From an uncultured Prevotella sp. (GTDB taxonomy: Bacteria > Bacteroidota > Bacteroidia > Bacteroidales > Bacteroidaceae): a stretch of DNA of 6,197 nt. The notes under the pieces are model-generated. The model searched no databases, was not told the DNA's origin, and worked only from the letters and a program-made list of their open reading frames with translations. The translations under genes were made by a program, and so were the position numbers. Numbering within the stretch: the first letter of the stretch is position 1; every line of letters begins with the position of its first letter. Positions 1 to 6,197 of this stretch are shown here, piece by piece. The stretch covers positions 1 to 6,197 of the forward strand of contig URDV01000134.1 of assembly GCA_900546605.1 (NCBI GenBank), given 5' to 3'.

Positions 1-33
1 GTTAACCTGTCAACTTGTTAACCCGTTAACCTG
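1..33. repeat. Degenerate 8-bp tandem repeat, four copies
   Basis: The first 32 bases divide into four consecutive octamers: GTTAACCT, GTCAACTT, GTTAACCC and GTTAACCT. They share the consensus GTTAACCY, and one further G matching the start of a fifth unit follows. The array starts at the window edge, so it may continue to the left. It lies outside any gene, downstream of the terminator of the leftward SRPBCC gene. The periodicity is seen directly. Whether the copy number varies between strains, or whether the array has any role, cannot be told from one sequence. Confidence 0.75.
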
Positions 34-46
34 AAATTCCGCCAAC

Positions 47-96
47 GGGTAAAGTTAGCTTTTAGTAGACTGACTCAAGTTACCCCTAACTTACCC
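47..96. repeat. Small imperfect inverted repeat
   Basis: GGGTAAAGTTAG at 47-58 is matched by CTAACTTACCC at 86-96, its reverse complement apart from one extra A in the left arm. The arms are separated by 27 bases. There is no T-run after either arm, so it does not look like an intrinsic terminator. It may be a decayed repeat related in composition to the octamers at 1-32. No function can be assigned. Confidence 0.4.
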
Positions 97-100
97 ATCA

Positions 101-153
101 AAAAAAAGAACGAACTCCCCATTCATGAAAGGACCATGAATGGGGAGTTCGTT
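101..153 (-). terminator. Intrinsic terminator of the SRPBCC gene
   Basis: CGAACTCCCCATTCATG (111-127) and CATGAATGGGGAGTTCG (135-151) form a perfect 17-bp stem around a 7-base loop. Two further A-T pairs (109-110 with 152-153) extend it. Read leftward, the stem is followed by a run of seven U (the A-run at 101-107). The stem lies about 20 bases beyond the stop codon of the leftward gene. In the rightward direction only three T follow the stem, so it should act mainly on the minus strand. Confidence 0.93.
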
Positions 154-173
154 TGATAAGCACGTCATTTACA

Positions 174-644
174 TCATCGCAAAGCGCTCAACATATTAGC
201 CAAGCCATCAGCGGCTTGCTGTAAAGGTTTGGCCACCATGCCTTTCATAAAGAAGTTAACCTCGGCACCTACCGTAACACGCAGTTTGCTCTCGTAAGCA
301 CCATGTGGCAACAACTGAATCCACACATACAACTGCACGGGTGAACCCTCTGAGGCAAACTTAATGCACTTAGGTGCTTCACGCTCTACCACACGCAGCG
401 TAATGTTACCCATGGGCGAAGCAATATGTATGGCATCGGCTTCAAAACTTAAGCCTTGTGCATACTTGCGCAATTCGTCTAACTTATCAGCAGGCACCTG
501 CTCGCTCAACTTTTGCTGCACCGTTGGGTCGCTTAAACGATCCTTAATGGCTGACAAACTATTCAAGTCGTCAAAACGACTATACACCACTGACTGACTC
601 TGTGGCACTATTTTTACTTCACTCTCGTATTTTGCTAATGACAT
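174..644 (-). CDS. SRPBCC (START-like) family protein, function unknown
   Basis: Encodes 156 residues, a usual length for single-domain SRPBCC proteins. These fold as a helix-grip with a hydrophobic ligand pocket; Bacteroidales carry uncharacterised members of this size. The family is suggested by an N-terminal strand with repeated polar/hydrophobic alternation (about 5-14, KYESEVKIV), a following segment resembling VYSRFDDLNSLSAIKDRL (20-37), a central strand region (about 63-118, including ITLRVVEREAPKCIKF and VQLYVWIQLLP), then LRVTVGAEVNFFMKGMVAKP and a long amphipathic C-terminal helix (about 134-156). There is no signal peptide or membrane segment, so it should be cytoplasmic. Residues 38-58 (DPTVQQKLSEQVPADKLDELR) form a charged insertion, probably helical. 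No catalytic motif is visible and the ligand is unknown. The start at 644 is the first Met and is preceded by an A/T-rich region without a Shine-Dalgarno. No good Bacteroidetes promoter was found directly upstream. The gene stands alone, divergent from the SusC/SusD operon and closed by its own terminator. The family call is by recall of sequence style, not by search. Confidence 0.85.
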   Translation of the reverse strand: MSLAKYESEVKIVPQSQSVVYSRFDDLNSLSAIKDRLSDPTVQQKLSEQVPADKLDELRKYAQGLSFEADAIHIASPMGNITLRVVEREAPKCIKFASEGSPVQLYVWIQLLPHGAYESKLRVTVGAEVNFFMKGMVAKPLQQAADGLANMLSALR

Positions 645-707
645 AATTAAATGTTTGTTTTTTTACACTTTACAACCATCACCCTAATCAAACGATGCAT
701 TTCCCTA
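645..707. other. Upstream region of the SRPBCC gene
   Basis: This A/T-rich stretch should hold the leader, and perhaps the promoter, of the leftward gene. On the minus strand a TTTG is present (CAAA at 689-692), but no TAnnTTTG box lies 19-21 bases downstream of it. The nearest candidate (TAAAGTGT, the complement of 665-672) fits poorly and is only 16 bases away. The true promoter may therefore be weak, of another sigma type, or further upstream beyond the palindromic element. Confidence 0.35.
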
Positions 708-892
708 TAAGTAGGTGTTTAAAATTAGTTGATATGAATGGGTGCAATATTTCGTTCAGAAACAGAGGTTGAAGAGGGAGCGTAGCGGGCTACGTGACCG
801 ATGAGACCTATATTTCTGGGCGAAAGAGTGCGCCAAGGCATATCGACTCATTCTAAACATGATTATATATACTAATTTTAAACACCTACTTA
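708..892. mobile_element. MITE-like palindromic element, about 185 bp
   Basis: Perfect 22-bp terminal inverted repeats occupy 708-729 and 871-892. They begin TAAGTAGGTGTTTA on one side and end TAAACACCTACTTA on the other. Inside them, 730-786 and 789-845 align without gaps as a second inverted pair (38 of 57 positions complementary by my count, 44 if G-U pairs are allowed). They meet at CGTAGC-GG-GCTACG (781-794). A 25-base segment (846-870) in the right half has no partner. The element encodes no protein. Both ends show TA, which would suit a TA target duplication, but TA is self-complementary and also part of the repeat, so this is weak. The structure fits a non-autonomous, transposase-mobilised element or a structured intergenic repeat. 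I do not recognise the family. Confidence 0.7.
781..794. repeat. Central hairpin of the palindromic element
   Basis: CGTAGC and GCTACG flank two G bases and form a perfect six-base inverted repeat at the centre of the larger palindrome. In RNA it would be the apex of a long imperfect hairpin made by the whole element, on either strand. Any loop would in practice open to about four bases. Confidence 0.6.
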
Positions 893-1140
893 ACAACAAA
901 GGTCACACACCATACATTTCAGAACAGAAGATCTTCGCTATAAGGGGAGATGGATGGGGATAAATTAGCTGGTGCTAAATCAAAAAGGAGGTTCAACAAT
1001 AAAGACTAATTGATAGAACACCCCCCATAATATGATTGTCAACACCCCCTACATCCTCAATAACGCGCAAAGTTAATGCAATGCAAGCATTCCAACCTTT
1101 CAAAATATGCTCTTTAACACATAAACTTTAAATTATATAA
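893..1140. other. Intergenic stretch without a recognisable gene
   Basis: No convincing coding sequence, tRNA or structured RNA is seen here. Local signals are a 10-bp palindrome GAAGATCTTC (927-936), two copies of AACACCCCC at 1017-1025 and 1041-1049 (starts 24 bp apart), and a minus-strand TAACTTTG (complement of 1068-1075) that matches the Bacteroidetes -7 box but has its nearest TTTG 25 bases upstream instead of about 20. From about 1110 the sequence becomes very A/T-rich towards the SusC promoter. Any of these could be regulator sites for the operon, but nothing in the sequence proves it. Confidence 0.4.
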
Positions 1141-1156
1141 AATTATTTCATATTAG

Positions 1157-1188
1157 TTTGCCCATTTGATATGTCAGCATTATATTTG
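1157..1188 (+). promoter_or_regulatory. Bacteroidetes-type promoter of the SusC/SusD operon
   Basis: TTTG at 1157-1160 and TATATTTG at 1181-1188 are separated by 20 bases. This matches the established primary-sigma consensus of Bacteroidetes (TTTG near -33, TAnnTTTG near -7, spacing 19-21). Transcription should start at about 1191-1195, giving a leader of roughly 45-50 bases before the ATG at 1241. A second TTTG at 1165-1168 is only 12 bases from the -7 box and is less likely to be used. Confidence 0.85.
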
Positions 1189-1198
1189 CACCGCAAAT
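1184..1198 (+). promoter_or_regulatory. Inverted repeat at the predicted transcription start
   Basis: ATTTGC (1184-1189) and GCAAAT (1193-1198) form a perfect six-base inverted repeat with a three-base spacer. It overlaps the -7 box and covers the predicted start site. It could be an operator, or a small hairpin at the very 5' end of the mRNA. The symmetry is seen in the sequence; the role is inference. Confidence 0.45.
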
Positions 1199-1240
1199 TA
1201 CAATTTTTACTAACAAAAAAGTCTAATACACTCTTAGCGT

Positions 1241-4200
1241 ATGAAGCCTAACATAACAATCGGTGGTGCCACTCAAGCCCCGATATGGTTTAAGCGTTTG
1301 AGAAACGTCTTACCGCTTTCATTGGGCGTGCTAATGGCCATGAGTAGCATTAATGCAGCCTACGCCGCACAGCCTAACCAAGTGAGCGAACCCACTTCAA
1401 TAAACCAGACAAAAGGCACAGTTAGCGGCCGCATCACCGACAATACTGGCGAAGCCCTTGTAGGCGTAACCATTGTAGTGAAAGGCACTAAGACACGTGC
1501 TACCACTGACCCTAACGGTCGATACACCATCAAAGCCAACGCAGGCCAGACGTTGGTTTATTCTTATATTGGCTACAAACGTATTGAAAAGAAAGTAACG
1601 GGTTCAACCATGAATGTTGAACTTGAAGCTATTGACAACACTCTTAATGAAGCTGTAGTAATTGGTTACGGCACCGTGCGCAAGGCCGACTTGGCAGGTT
1701 CGGTAGCTGTTATGGACAACAAGTCGTTTAAGGACCAACCCATTACACAAGTTTCTGACGCTTTGCAAGGCCGTGTGGCTGGTGTGCAAGTAATGTCTGA
1801 TGGTACCCCTGGCGGTGACATCAAAATTCGTGTGCGTGGTAGCAGTTCTATTAACAAGAGCAACGAACCACTTTACGTAGTAGATGGTATTGTACGCGAA
1901 AGCGGACTTGAGGGCATTAACCCTGAAGACATTCAAAGTTTGCAAGTGCTAAAGGATGCTTCGTCAACCGCCATTTATGGTTCACGTGGTGCCAATGGTG
2001 TTGTATTGGTACAAACCAAGTCGGGCAAGGCAGGACAAACTCAAGTGGTGTTCGATGCCTCAGTAGGTGTGAGCAATGCCTACCATATTCCCGAAAAATT
2101 AGGTACGCAAGAGTATGCACAAGCCCTTGTTAACAATGGTTTAGCCTCAGCCGAGAGCATGGCCGACTACCTTAACGGCACCAATCCAGGTATTGACTGG
2201 ATGGATAAGTTGCTGCAAACAGGTATTACACAAAACTATAAATTGGCCATTTCAAAGGGTAACGAAGACACGCAGTTCTACGTTTCGGGCAACTACATGA
2301 ACCACAAGGGTGTTATTTACAACACGCAGTTCAAGCGTTATGCCGTTAAGGCCAACGTACACTCTAAACTATTTAAGTGGCTCGAATTAACAGCCGATGT
2401 TAACTTATCACGCGGACAAGGCAAGGGTGGTGGTTTCTATCAAAACCAAGACAACCCCATTTGGAATGGGTTGAACTTCTCACCCACCATGAATATGACC
2501 GACTCAAACGGCAACTATTCACGCGACCCCTACAACGTAGTGTCACAGGCCAACCCCTATGGTGCACTTAAGGAGAACCAAAACGACCACATGCGCGATG
2601 TAGCCAATGGTCACGTCGACTTGAAGTTTAACATCATCGATGGCTTGACCTTCACCACTACCAATGGTTTAGACTATAAGGACTCAAAGAATTATAGCTT
2701 TACAACAGCTAAGGTAAACCCACAAGGTCAGAGCAGCGCCAGCAACTCCGACACTTACCAAATGTTGTTGCAAACCACTAACAACCTTACTTATAACCAC
2801 AATTGGAACGGACACGCTCTCACTGCAACAGGTGTGTGGGAAGCTACCAGCTACGAGCGCCGCACATTGTCGGTTAATGGTTCAAGCCTCACCAACGAGA
2901 GCGTAGGTTATTGGAACCTTGACAATGCTAAGTCAAAGAAGGTGGCTAACAGCTACCAAAAGTGGGCCTTGTTGTCAGGCGTAGCACGTGTTATGTACAA
3001 CTACAAAGACAAGTACATGCTCACTGGTACGTTCCGTGCCGATGGTTCAAGCCGTTTCCAAAAGAAAAAGTGGGGCTACTTCCCATCATTAGCTGCTGCT
3101 TGGACAGTGAGCCAAGAGGAGTTCATGAAGAACTTTAAGAACCTAAGCAACTTAAAGATTCGTGCCAGCTATGGTATTATTGGTAACCAAGATGTTCTCC
3201 CCTACTCTACCATGGTAATGCTGTCAAGCACCTCGTTCGACTTTGGTACTAACAACATGTACACAGGTTACTGGCCTCATGGTGTTGAAACTCCCGACCT
3301 TACTTGGGAAAAGGTTCACCAGTTTGACTTGGGTGTAGACCTCGGCTTGTTCGAGAACCGCTTGTCAGTAGGCTTTGACTATTACTATAAAAAGACTACG
3401 GATGCTTTGTTGCGCGAAACCTCAAGCGACATCATTGGTGGTATGGGCTATTGGATTAACTCAGGCGAAGTGGAGAACAAGGGCTTTGACCTAAGCGTAA
3501 CAGGCCGCATCTTCCAGTCACGCGACTTCCAGTGGACCTCAACCCTCAGTGTTTCACACAACAAGAATAAGGTGGTGAAACTCAACAAGAGCATTGATGG
3601 TGATGTACCTGCCGCAGGTTCTGTTGATCCTTGTACCATTATTATGCAAGGCGAAGCCATTGGAACCTTCTATGGTTACAAGTGGGCAGGACTTGAAAAG
3701 AATGAGGCTGGCAACTGGGTTGACATGTACTATGACAAGGATGGCAACAAAACAGCTACCCCTTCAGGCGACGACCGTCAGGTGTTAGGTTCAGCTAACC
3801 CCAAAGCAACCATTGGTTGGAACAACACACTCTCATACAAAAACTGGGATTTCAGTTTCTTCTTTAACTCTGCCTTTGGTGGCAAACGCTTGAACTTGGT
3901 GCGCTACACCATGAACTCTACTCCAGGTGCTTCAAAGTTTGTAACCGACAAGGACTACTTCAAGAATGTGGGAGTTGACATGCCAACCTTCAACTCAGGT
4001 TCAAAGATGTATGGCAATAGCGACAAGTGGTTAGAGAATGCCAGCTACGTACGTCTTGAAAACATCAGTGTGGCTTACACCTTGCCTAAGAGCATGACCA
4101 AGTTTGCCGACATTCGCATCAGCGTTTCTGGTCAGAACCTCTTTACCATTAGCAAGTACAAAGGCATTGACCCTGCAGGTAACTCATTCCACTCAAAAGG

Positions 4201-4282
4201 TGGCAATGCCAACGCAGGCATCGACATGGGTACATATCCTAACCCACGTACCTTCACCTTTGGCGTGAGAGCTACATTCTAA
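1241..4282 (+). CDS. SusC/RagA-family TonB-linked outer-membrane transporter
   Basis: Encodes 1013 residues, normal for SusC-family barrels. It should import a nutrient across the outer membrane, powered by TonB, together with the SusD-like lipoprotein encoded next. A signal peptide covers about 1-42: a basic stretch (KRLRN), a hydrophobic core (VLPLSLGVLMAM) and a likely cleavage site AYA|AQP. Residues 58-133 form a carboxypeptidase-regulatory-like domain (VSGRITDNTGEALVGVTIVV). The segment LNEAVVIGYGTVRKADLAGSV (135-155) is the usual TonB-box/plug junction. The plug follows (about 141-262), with DALQGRVAGVQV, LYVVDGI (211-217) and the family signature LKDASSTAIYGSRGANGV (237-254). The remaining 750 residues are barrel, ending in the aromatic terminus TFTFGVRATF, as expected of an outer-membrane strand recognised by the Bam complex. 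The ATG at 1241 is chosen because it directly precedes the signal peptide and lies about 50 bases from the predicted transcription start. There is no Shine-Dalgarno, as is usual in this phylum. No truncation or frameshift was seen. Substrate unknown. Confidence 0.97.
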   Translation: MKPNITIGGATQAPIWFKRLRNVLPLSLGVLMAMSSINAAYAAQPNQVSEPTSINQTKGTVSGRITDNTGEALVGVTIVVKGTKTRATTDPNGRYTIKANAGQTLVYSYIGYKRIEKKVTGSTMNVELEAIDNTLNEAVVIGYGTVRKADLAGSVAVMDNKSFKDQPITQVSDALQGRVAGVQVMSDGTPGGDIKIRVRGSSSINKSNEPLYVVDGIVRESGLEGINPEDIQSLQVLKDASSTAIYGSRGANGVVLVQTKSGKAGQTQVVFDASVGVSNAYHIPEKLGTQEYAQALVNNGLASAESMADYLNGTNPGIDWMDKLLQTGITQNYKLAISKGNEDTQFYVSGNYMNHKGVIYNTQFKRYAVKANVHSKLFKWLELTADVNLSRGQGKGGGFYQNQDNPIWNGLNFSPTMNMTDSNGNYSRDPYNVVSQANPYGALKENQNDHMRDVANGHVDLKFNIIDGLTFTTTNGLDYKDSKNYSFTTAKVNPQGQSSASNSDTYQMLLQTTNNLTYNHNWNGHALTATGVWEATSYERRTLSVNGSSLTNESVGYWNLDNAKSKKVANSYQKWALLSGVARVMYNYKDKYMLTGTFRADGSSRFQKKKWGYFPSLAAAWTVSQEEFMKNFKNLSNLKIRASYGIIGNQDVLPYSTMVMLSSTSFDFGTNNMYTGYWPHGVETPDLTWEKVHQFDLGVDLGLFENRLSVGFDYYYKKTTDALLRETSSDIIGGMGYWINSGEVENKGFDLSVTGRIFQSRDFQWTSTLSVSHNKNKVVKLNKSIDGDVPAAGSVDPCTIIMQGEAIGTFYGYKWAGLEKNEAGNWVDMYYDKDGNKTATPSGDDRQVLGSANPKATIGWNNTLSYKNWDFSFFFNSAFGGKRLNLVRYTMNSTPGASKFVTDKDYFKNVGVDMPTFNSGSKMYGNSDKWLENASYVRLENISVAYTLPKSMTKFADIRISVSGQNLFTISKYKGIDPAGNSFHSKGGNANAGIDMGTYPNPRTFTFGVRATF

Positions 4283-4320
4283 AATCTAACCTTTACTCAC
4301 ACAATTACAGTAAACAAATC

Positions 4321-6024
4321 ATGAAATCGAATATATTTTTGGGCTGTATGCTTGCAGCAGGGCTACTCTCAGCATCATGCAGCGACTTCCTTACCGAAGA
4401 CCCGAAAGGACAGCTCGACCCCAAAACTTACTATAACAGTGCCGATGCCGTGAATAGTGCCGTTTACGCACTCTACACACAGGTTAACGTGTCGCAAATT
4501 TACACCAATATGCTTTACCCCCAGTGGCAAGGCGACGACATGACGGCTAATCCTGGTTCTAACAAACAAGCCGTGGCCGAAATTGATGGTTTCTCGGCCT
4601 CAAACAACAACAAGGGTGTACGCGAGGCTTGGGAAAAGAACTACAAAATCATTGAAGCCGCCAACAACATCATCAACAACATTAAGGTGGATGAATCAAC
4701 GGCTTATGCTTCAACAGCCAAAACTGCAGTAGGTCAAGCTCGCTTTTGGCGTGCATTTGCTTACTACTACTTGGTGCGCATTTATGGTCCATTGCCCATC
4801 ATTGAGAACAACTCTACAGCGTATAACCAGCAGCCACCTTCAACCATTGCACAGGTGTACGACTACATTGTAGCCGACATGAAGGCGGCCATTGATGTGC
4901 TGCCCACCAGCTACACCGATGAGCCTGCTCACCACAATGGCATCGATGCCTACGTCACTAAGCAAGCTGCTCAGTCGGCATTGAGTGCGGTTTACATGTC
5001 AATGGCAGGCTATCCGCTCAACAAAACTGAGTACTATGCACAAGCTGCCAGCTTGGCTAAGGAGGTTATTGACCACAACGGCGAATATGGTTTCTACCTT
5101 GATTCTGATTGGAGCCACGTTTACTCAATGGGTCACAACTATAACAAAGAAACCATTTTGGGCATCGACTTCAGTCCGCTGCCATGGTGGACCAATGACT
5201 CAGAGTTTACCTCATGCGACCGCTTTGAGAGCCTTGGCGATAAAGGTTGGGGTGATGCTTGGGGCGAAATTGCTTTCTGGAAACGCTTCCCCGAAGGCAA
5301 GCGCAAGGATGCTACTTATGCACCCAAAATTACCTTCCAAGACGACCCTGTCAACACATATCGCATCACCAAAACTGTTGATTGGTGGGCACTCAATGAA
5401 GATGGCAGCAAGGTGGTGCCTGAATATCACCCCATGTTCTGCAACTTCAGTGTAAATGCCGACGAGCAAGGCAATGCTATTGCTGCACCTTATGACTACA
5501 CCAAACCTAACTGGACGGGGATGGTTAACGATCATCGTCACCGCGTTATTCGTTACTCTGAACTCTTGTTGTGGTATGCTGAAAGCGCTGCCCGCAGTGG
5601 TGCCAGCGACCTCTCGTTTGCTAAGGAGTGCTTAAAGAAGGTTCGCGAGCGTGCTTGCAACGATCCTTACAACGTTACGCTTAGCAATGGCACAACGGTT
5701 AGCATTGATGCTATGACAGCCGACCAATTGGCCGAAGCTTGCTACATTGAGCATGGTTGGGAAGTTGCTGGTTACTGGGTAGCTATGGTTACTCGTCGTT
5801 CTGACGAATTCCGCATGAACGAACTCAAAAAGAACTTTGACTTCCGCGTAGCTAATGCCGAACAAGACATTGTTGACCCTGCTGATGGCAGAGTATATAA
5901 AGCTAAGGAAAGTGTCGACGTTACCAACTCTACTTGGAAGGGGGCCGAGAGCATTTACTTGCCTTACCCCGTACTTGAGGTTGAAAAGAACCCGAACTTG
6001 AAGGATGTTGACCGCACGAAGTAA
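4321..6024 (+). CDS. SusD/RagB-family nutrient-binding outer-membrane lipoprotein
   Basis: Encodes 567 residues, within the usual SusD range. In this family the protein sits as a lid over the SusC barrel at the cell surface and binds the substrate. The N-terminus is a lipoprotein signal: MKSNIFLGCMLAAGLLSAS then Cys20, followed by SDFLTEDPKGQL, the typical start of mature SusD proteins. The lipobox (SASC) has Ser where Leu is commonest, with Leu at the position before. TPR-like helical family motifs are visible: ARFWRAFAYYYLVRIYGPLP (140-159) in the N-terminal SusD-like domain; RYSELLLWYAESAARSG (411-427); LAEACYIEHGWEVAGYWVAM (470-489, counterpart of the usual ER-EL-EG-R motif); and a closing YLPYPVLEVEKNPNL (546-560), the usual end of RagB/SusD proteins. 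It begins 38 bases after the SusC stop with no terminator between, so the two are co-transcribed. The gene is intact and the operon stops right after it. Ligand unknown; nothing separates glycan from peptide or other substrates. Confidence 0.97.
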   Translation: MKSNIFLGCMLAAGLLSASCSDFLTEDPKGQLDPKTYYNSADAVNSAVYALYTQVNVSQIYTNMLYPQWQGDDMTANPGSNKQAVAEIDGFSASNNNKGVREAWEKNYKIIEAANNIINNIKVDESTAYASTAKTAVGQARFWRAFAYYYLVRIYGPLPIIENNSTAYNQQPPSTIAQVYDYIVADMKAAIDVLPTSYTDEPAHHNGIDAYVTKQAAQSALSAVYMSMAGYPLNKTEYYAQAASLAKEVIDHNGEYGFYLDSDWSHVYSMGHNYNKETILGIDFSPLPWWTNDSEFTSCDRFESLGDKGWGDAWGEIAFWKRFPEGKRKDATYAPKITFQDDPVNTYRITKTVDWWALNEDGSKVVPEYHPMFCNFSVNADEQGNAIAAPYDYTKPNWTGMVNDHRHRVIRYSELLLWYAESAARSGASDLSFAKECLKKVRERACNDPYNVTLSNGTTVSIDAMTADQLAEACYIEHGWEVAGYWVAMVTRRSDEFRMNELKKNFDFRVANAEQDIVDPADGRVYKAKESVDVTNSTWKGAESIYLPYPVLEVEKNPNLKDVDRTK

Positions 6025-6059
6025 TTCTGATTGTTCTGATTTTCCATTTTTATAAAATT

Positions 6060-6109
6060 GAACGCGCAAGTGCTCATTAATAAATGAGCCTCTTGCGCGT
6101 TCTTTTTTT
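6060..6109 (+). terminator. Intrinsic terminator of the SusC/SusD operon
   Basis: GAACGCGCAAG (6060-6070) pairs perfectly with CTTGCGCGTTC (6092-6102). A second inner stem, GCTCATT (6072-6078) with AATGAGC (6083-6089), closes on an AATA loop. One unpaired base on the left and two on the right separate the stems. Seven T follow at 6103-6109. The hairpin begins 35 bases after the SusD stop, so the operon most likely consists of these two genes only. Confidence 0.95.
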
Positions 6110-6133
6110 GTGACCTAAGTTTCAGTGTTTGAA

Positions 6134-6197
6134 TAAAACATCCTACTTACCATTACTAAGTAGTTAAGTAGGTATTACGTACTCTAAAGGTGTTTAG
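6134..6197. repeat. Short matches to the ends of the palindromic element
   Basis: This non-coding stretch contains CCTACTTA (6142-6149), TAAGTAG (6157-6163), TAAGTAGGT (6165-6173) and AGGTGTTTA (6188-6196). All are also found in the 22-bp terminal repeats at 708-729 and 871-892. TAAAACATCCTACTTA (6134-6149) resembles the right end of that element with one extra base. CTACTTA and TAAGTAG also form a seven-base inverted repeat with a seven-base loop. This may be a decayed or partial relative, or the edge of another copy that continues beyond the window. The matches are short, so chance cannot be excluded. Confidence 0.4.

Noticed and set aside
364..597. A 77-codon rightward frame opposite the SRPBCC gene.
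   Set aside because: It lies wholly antisense to a gene with good protein-family character and has no recognisable features of its own.
708..892. A CRISPR array, riboswitch or tRNA in the divergent intergenic region.
   Set aside because: There are no regularly spaced direct repeats and no tRNA fold. The structure is one long two-armed palindrome, and it lies far upstream of the operon promoter, so it is outside the SusC leader.
986..992. A strong Shine-Dalgarno-like AGGAGG sequence.
   Set aside because: No start codon lies at a suitable distance downstream before stop codons, so it does not define a gene.
950..1009. A 19-codon reading frame starting at ATG 950 just after a purine-rich GGGGAG, ending at TAA 1007-1009.
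   Set aside because: It is very short, the purine run is too close to the ATG to act as a normal Shine-Dalgarno, this phylum rarely relies on such sites, and the peptide resembles nothing I recognise.
1165..1168. A second TTTG as the -33 box of the operon promoter.
   Set aside because: It is only 12 bases from the TATATTTG box; the TTTG at 1157-1160 gives the accepted 20-base spacing.
4985..5455. A 156-codon rightward frame inside the SusD gene in another frame.
   Set aside because: It overlaps the intact SusD frame completely, and its translation is low-complexity with no domain character.
5632..6069. A 145-codon leftward frame opposite the end of the SusD gene.
   Set aside because: It is antisense to conserved SusD motifs and its start lies inside the operon terminator stem. 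It is a frame shadow.

Overview
This window looks like chromosomal DNA from a Bacteroidales bacterium, most likely Prevotella or a close relative. The evidence is an adjacent SusC/RagA and SusD/RagB gene pair, a Bacteroidetes-type promoter (TTTG, 20 bp, TATATTTG) ahead of it, A/T-rich start regions without Shine-Dalgarno sequences, and a Bacteroidales-style SRPBCC protein next door. The genus is inferred from sequence style and cannot be settled from this window.

Layout from left to right. Positions 1-100 are non-coding and hold a four-copy 8-bp tandem repeat (1-32) and a small imperfect inverted repeat. A strong intrinsic terminator (101-153) ends a leftward gene at 174-644, which encodes a 156-residue SRPBCC/START-like protein of unknown ligand. 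The 596-bp gap between the divergent genes (645-1240) contains a roughly 185-bp palindromic, MITE-like element (708-892), a stretch with no recognisable gene (893-1140), and the promoter of the outer-membrane operon (about 1157-1198). The operon follows: a 1013-residue SusC-family TonB-dependent transporter (1241-4282), a 38-bp gap, then a 567-residue SusD-family lipoprotein (4321-6024). A perfect-stem intrinsic terminator (6060-6109) closes it. The last 88 bp are non-coding and carry several short matches to the ends of the MITE-like element.

How the genes work together: the SusC-like barrel and its SusD-like lipoprotein should form one outer-membrane importer. In this family the SusD protein lies as a lid over the SusC barrel, captures an oligosaccharide, peptide or similar nutrient, and TonB supplies the energy for uptake. 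The pair has its own promoter and terminator and no glycosidase, peptidase, surface glycan-binding lipoprotein or regulator in the window, so the substrate cannot be named. The SRPBCC gene is divergently oriented and separately terminated, with no visible functional link to the importer.

The genes are ordinary members of known families. I did not find a convincing new biological system. The least explained signals are the palindromic element between the divergent genes, the possible relatives of its ends at the right edge, and the octamer tandem repeat at the left edge.
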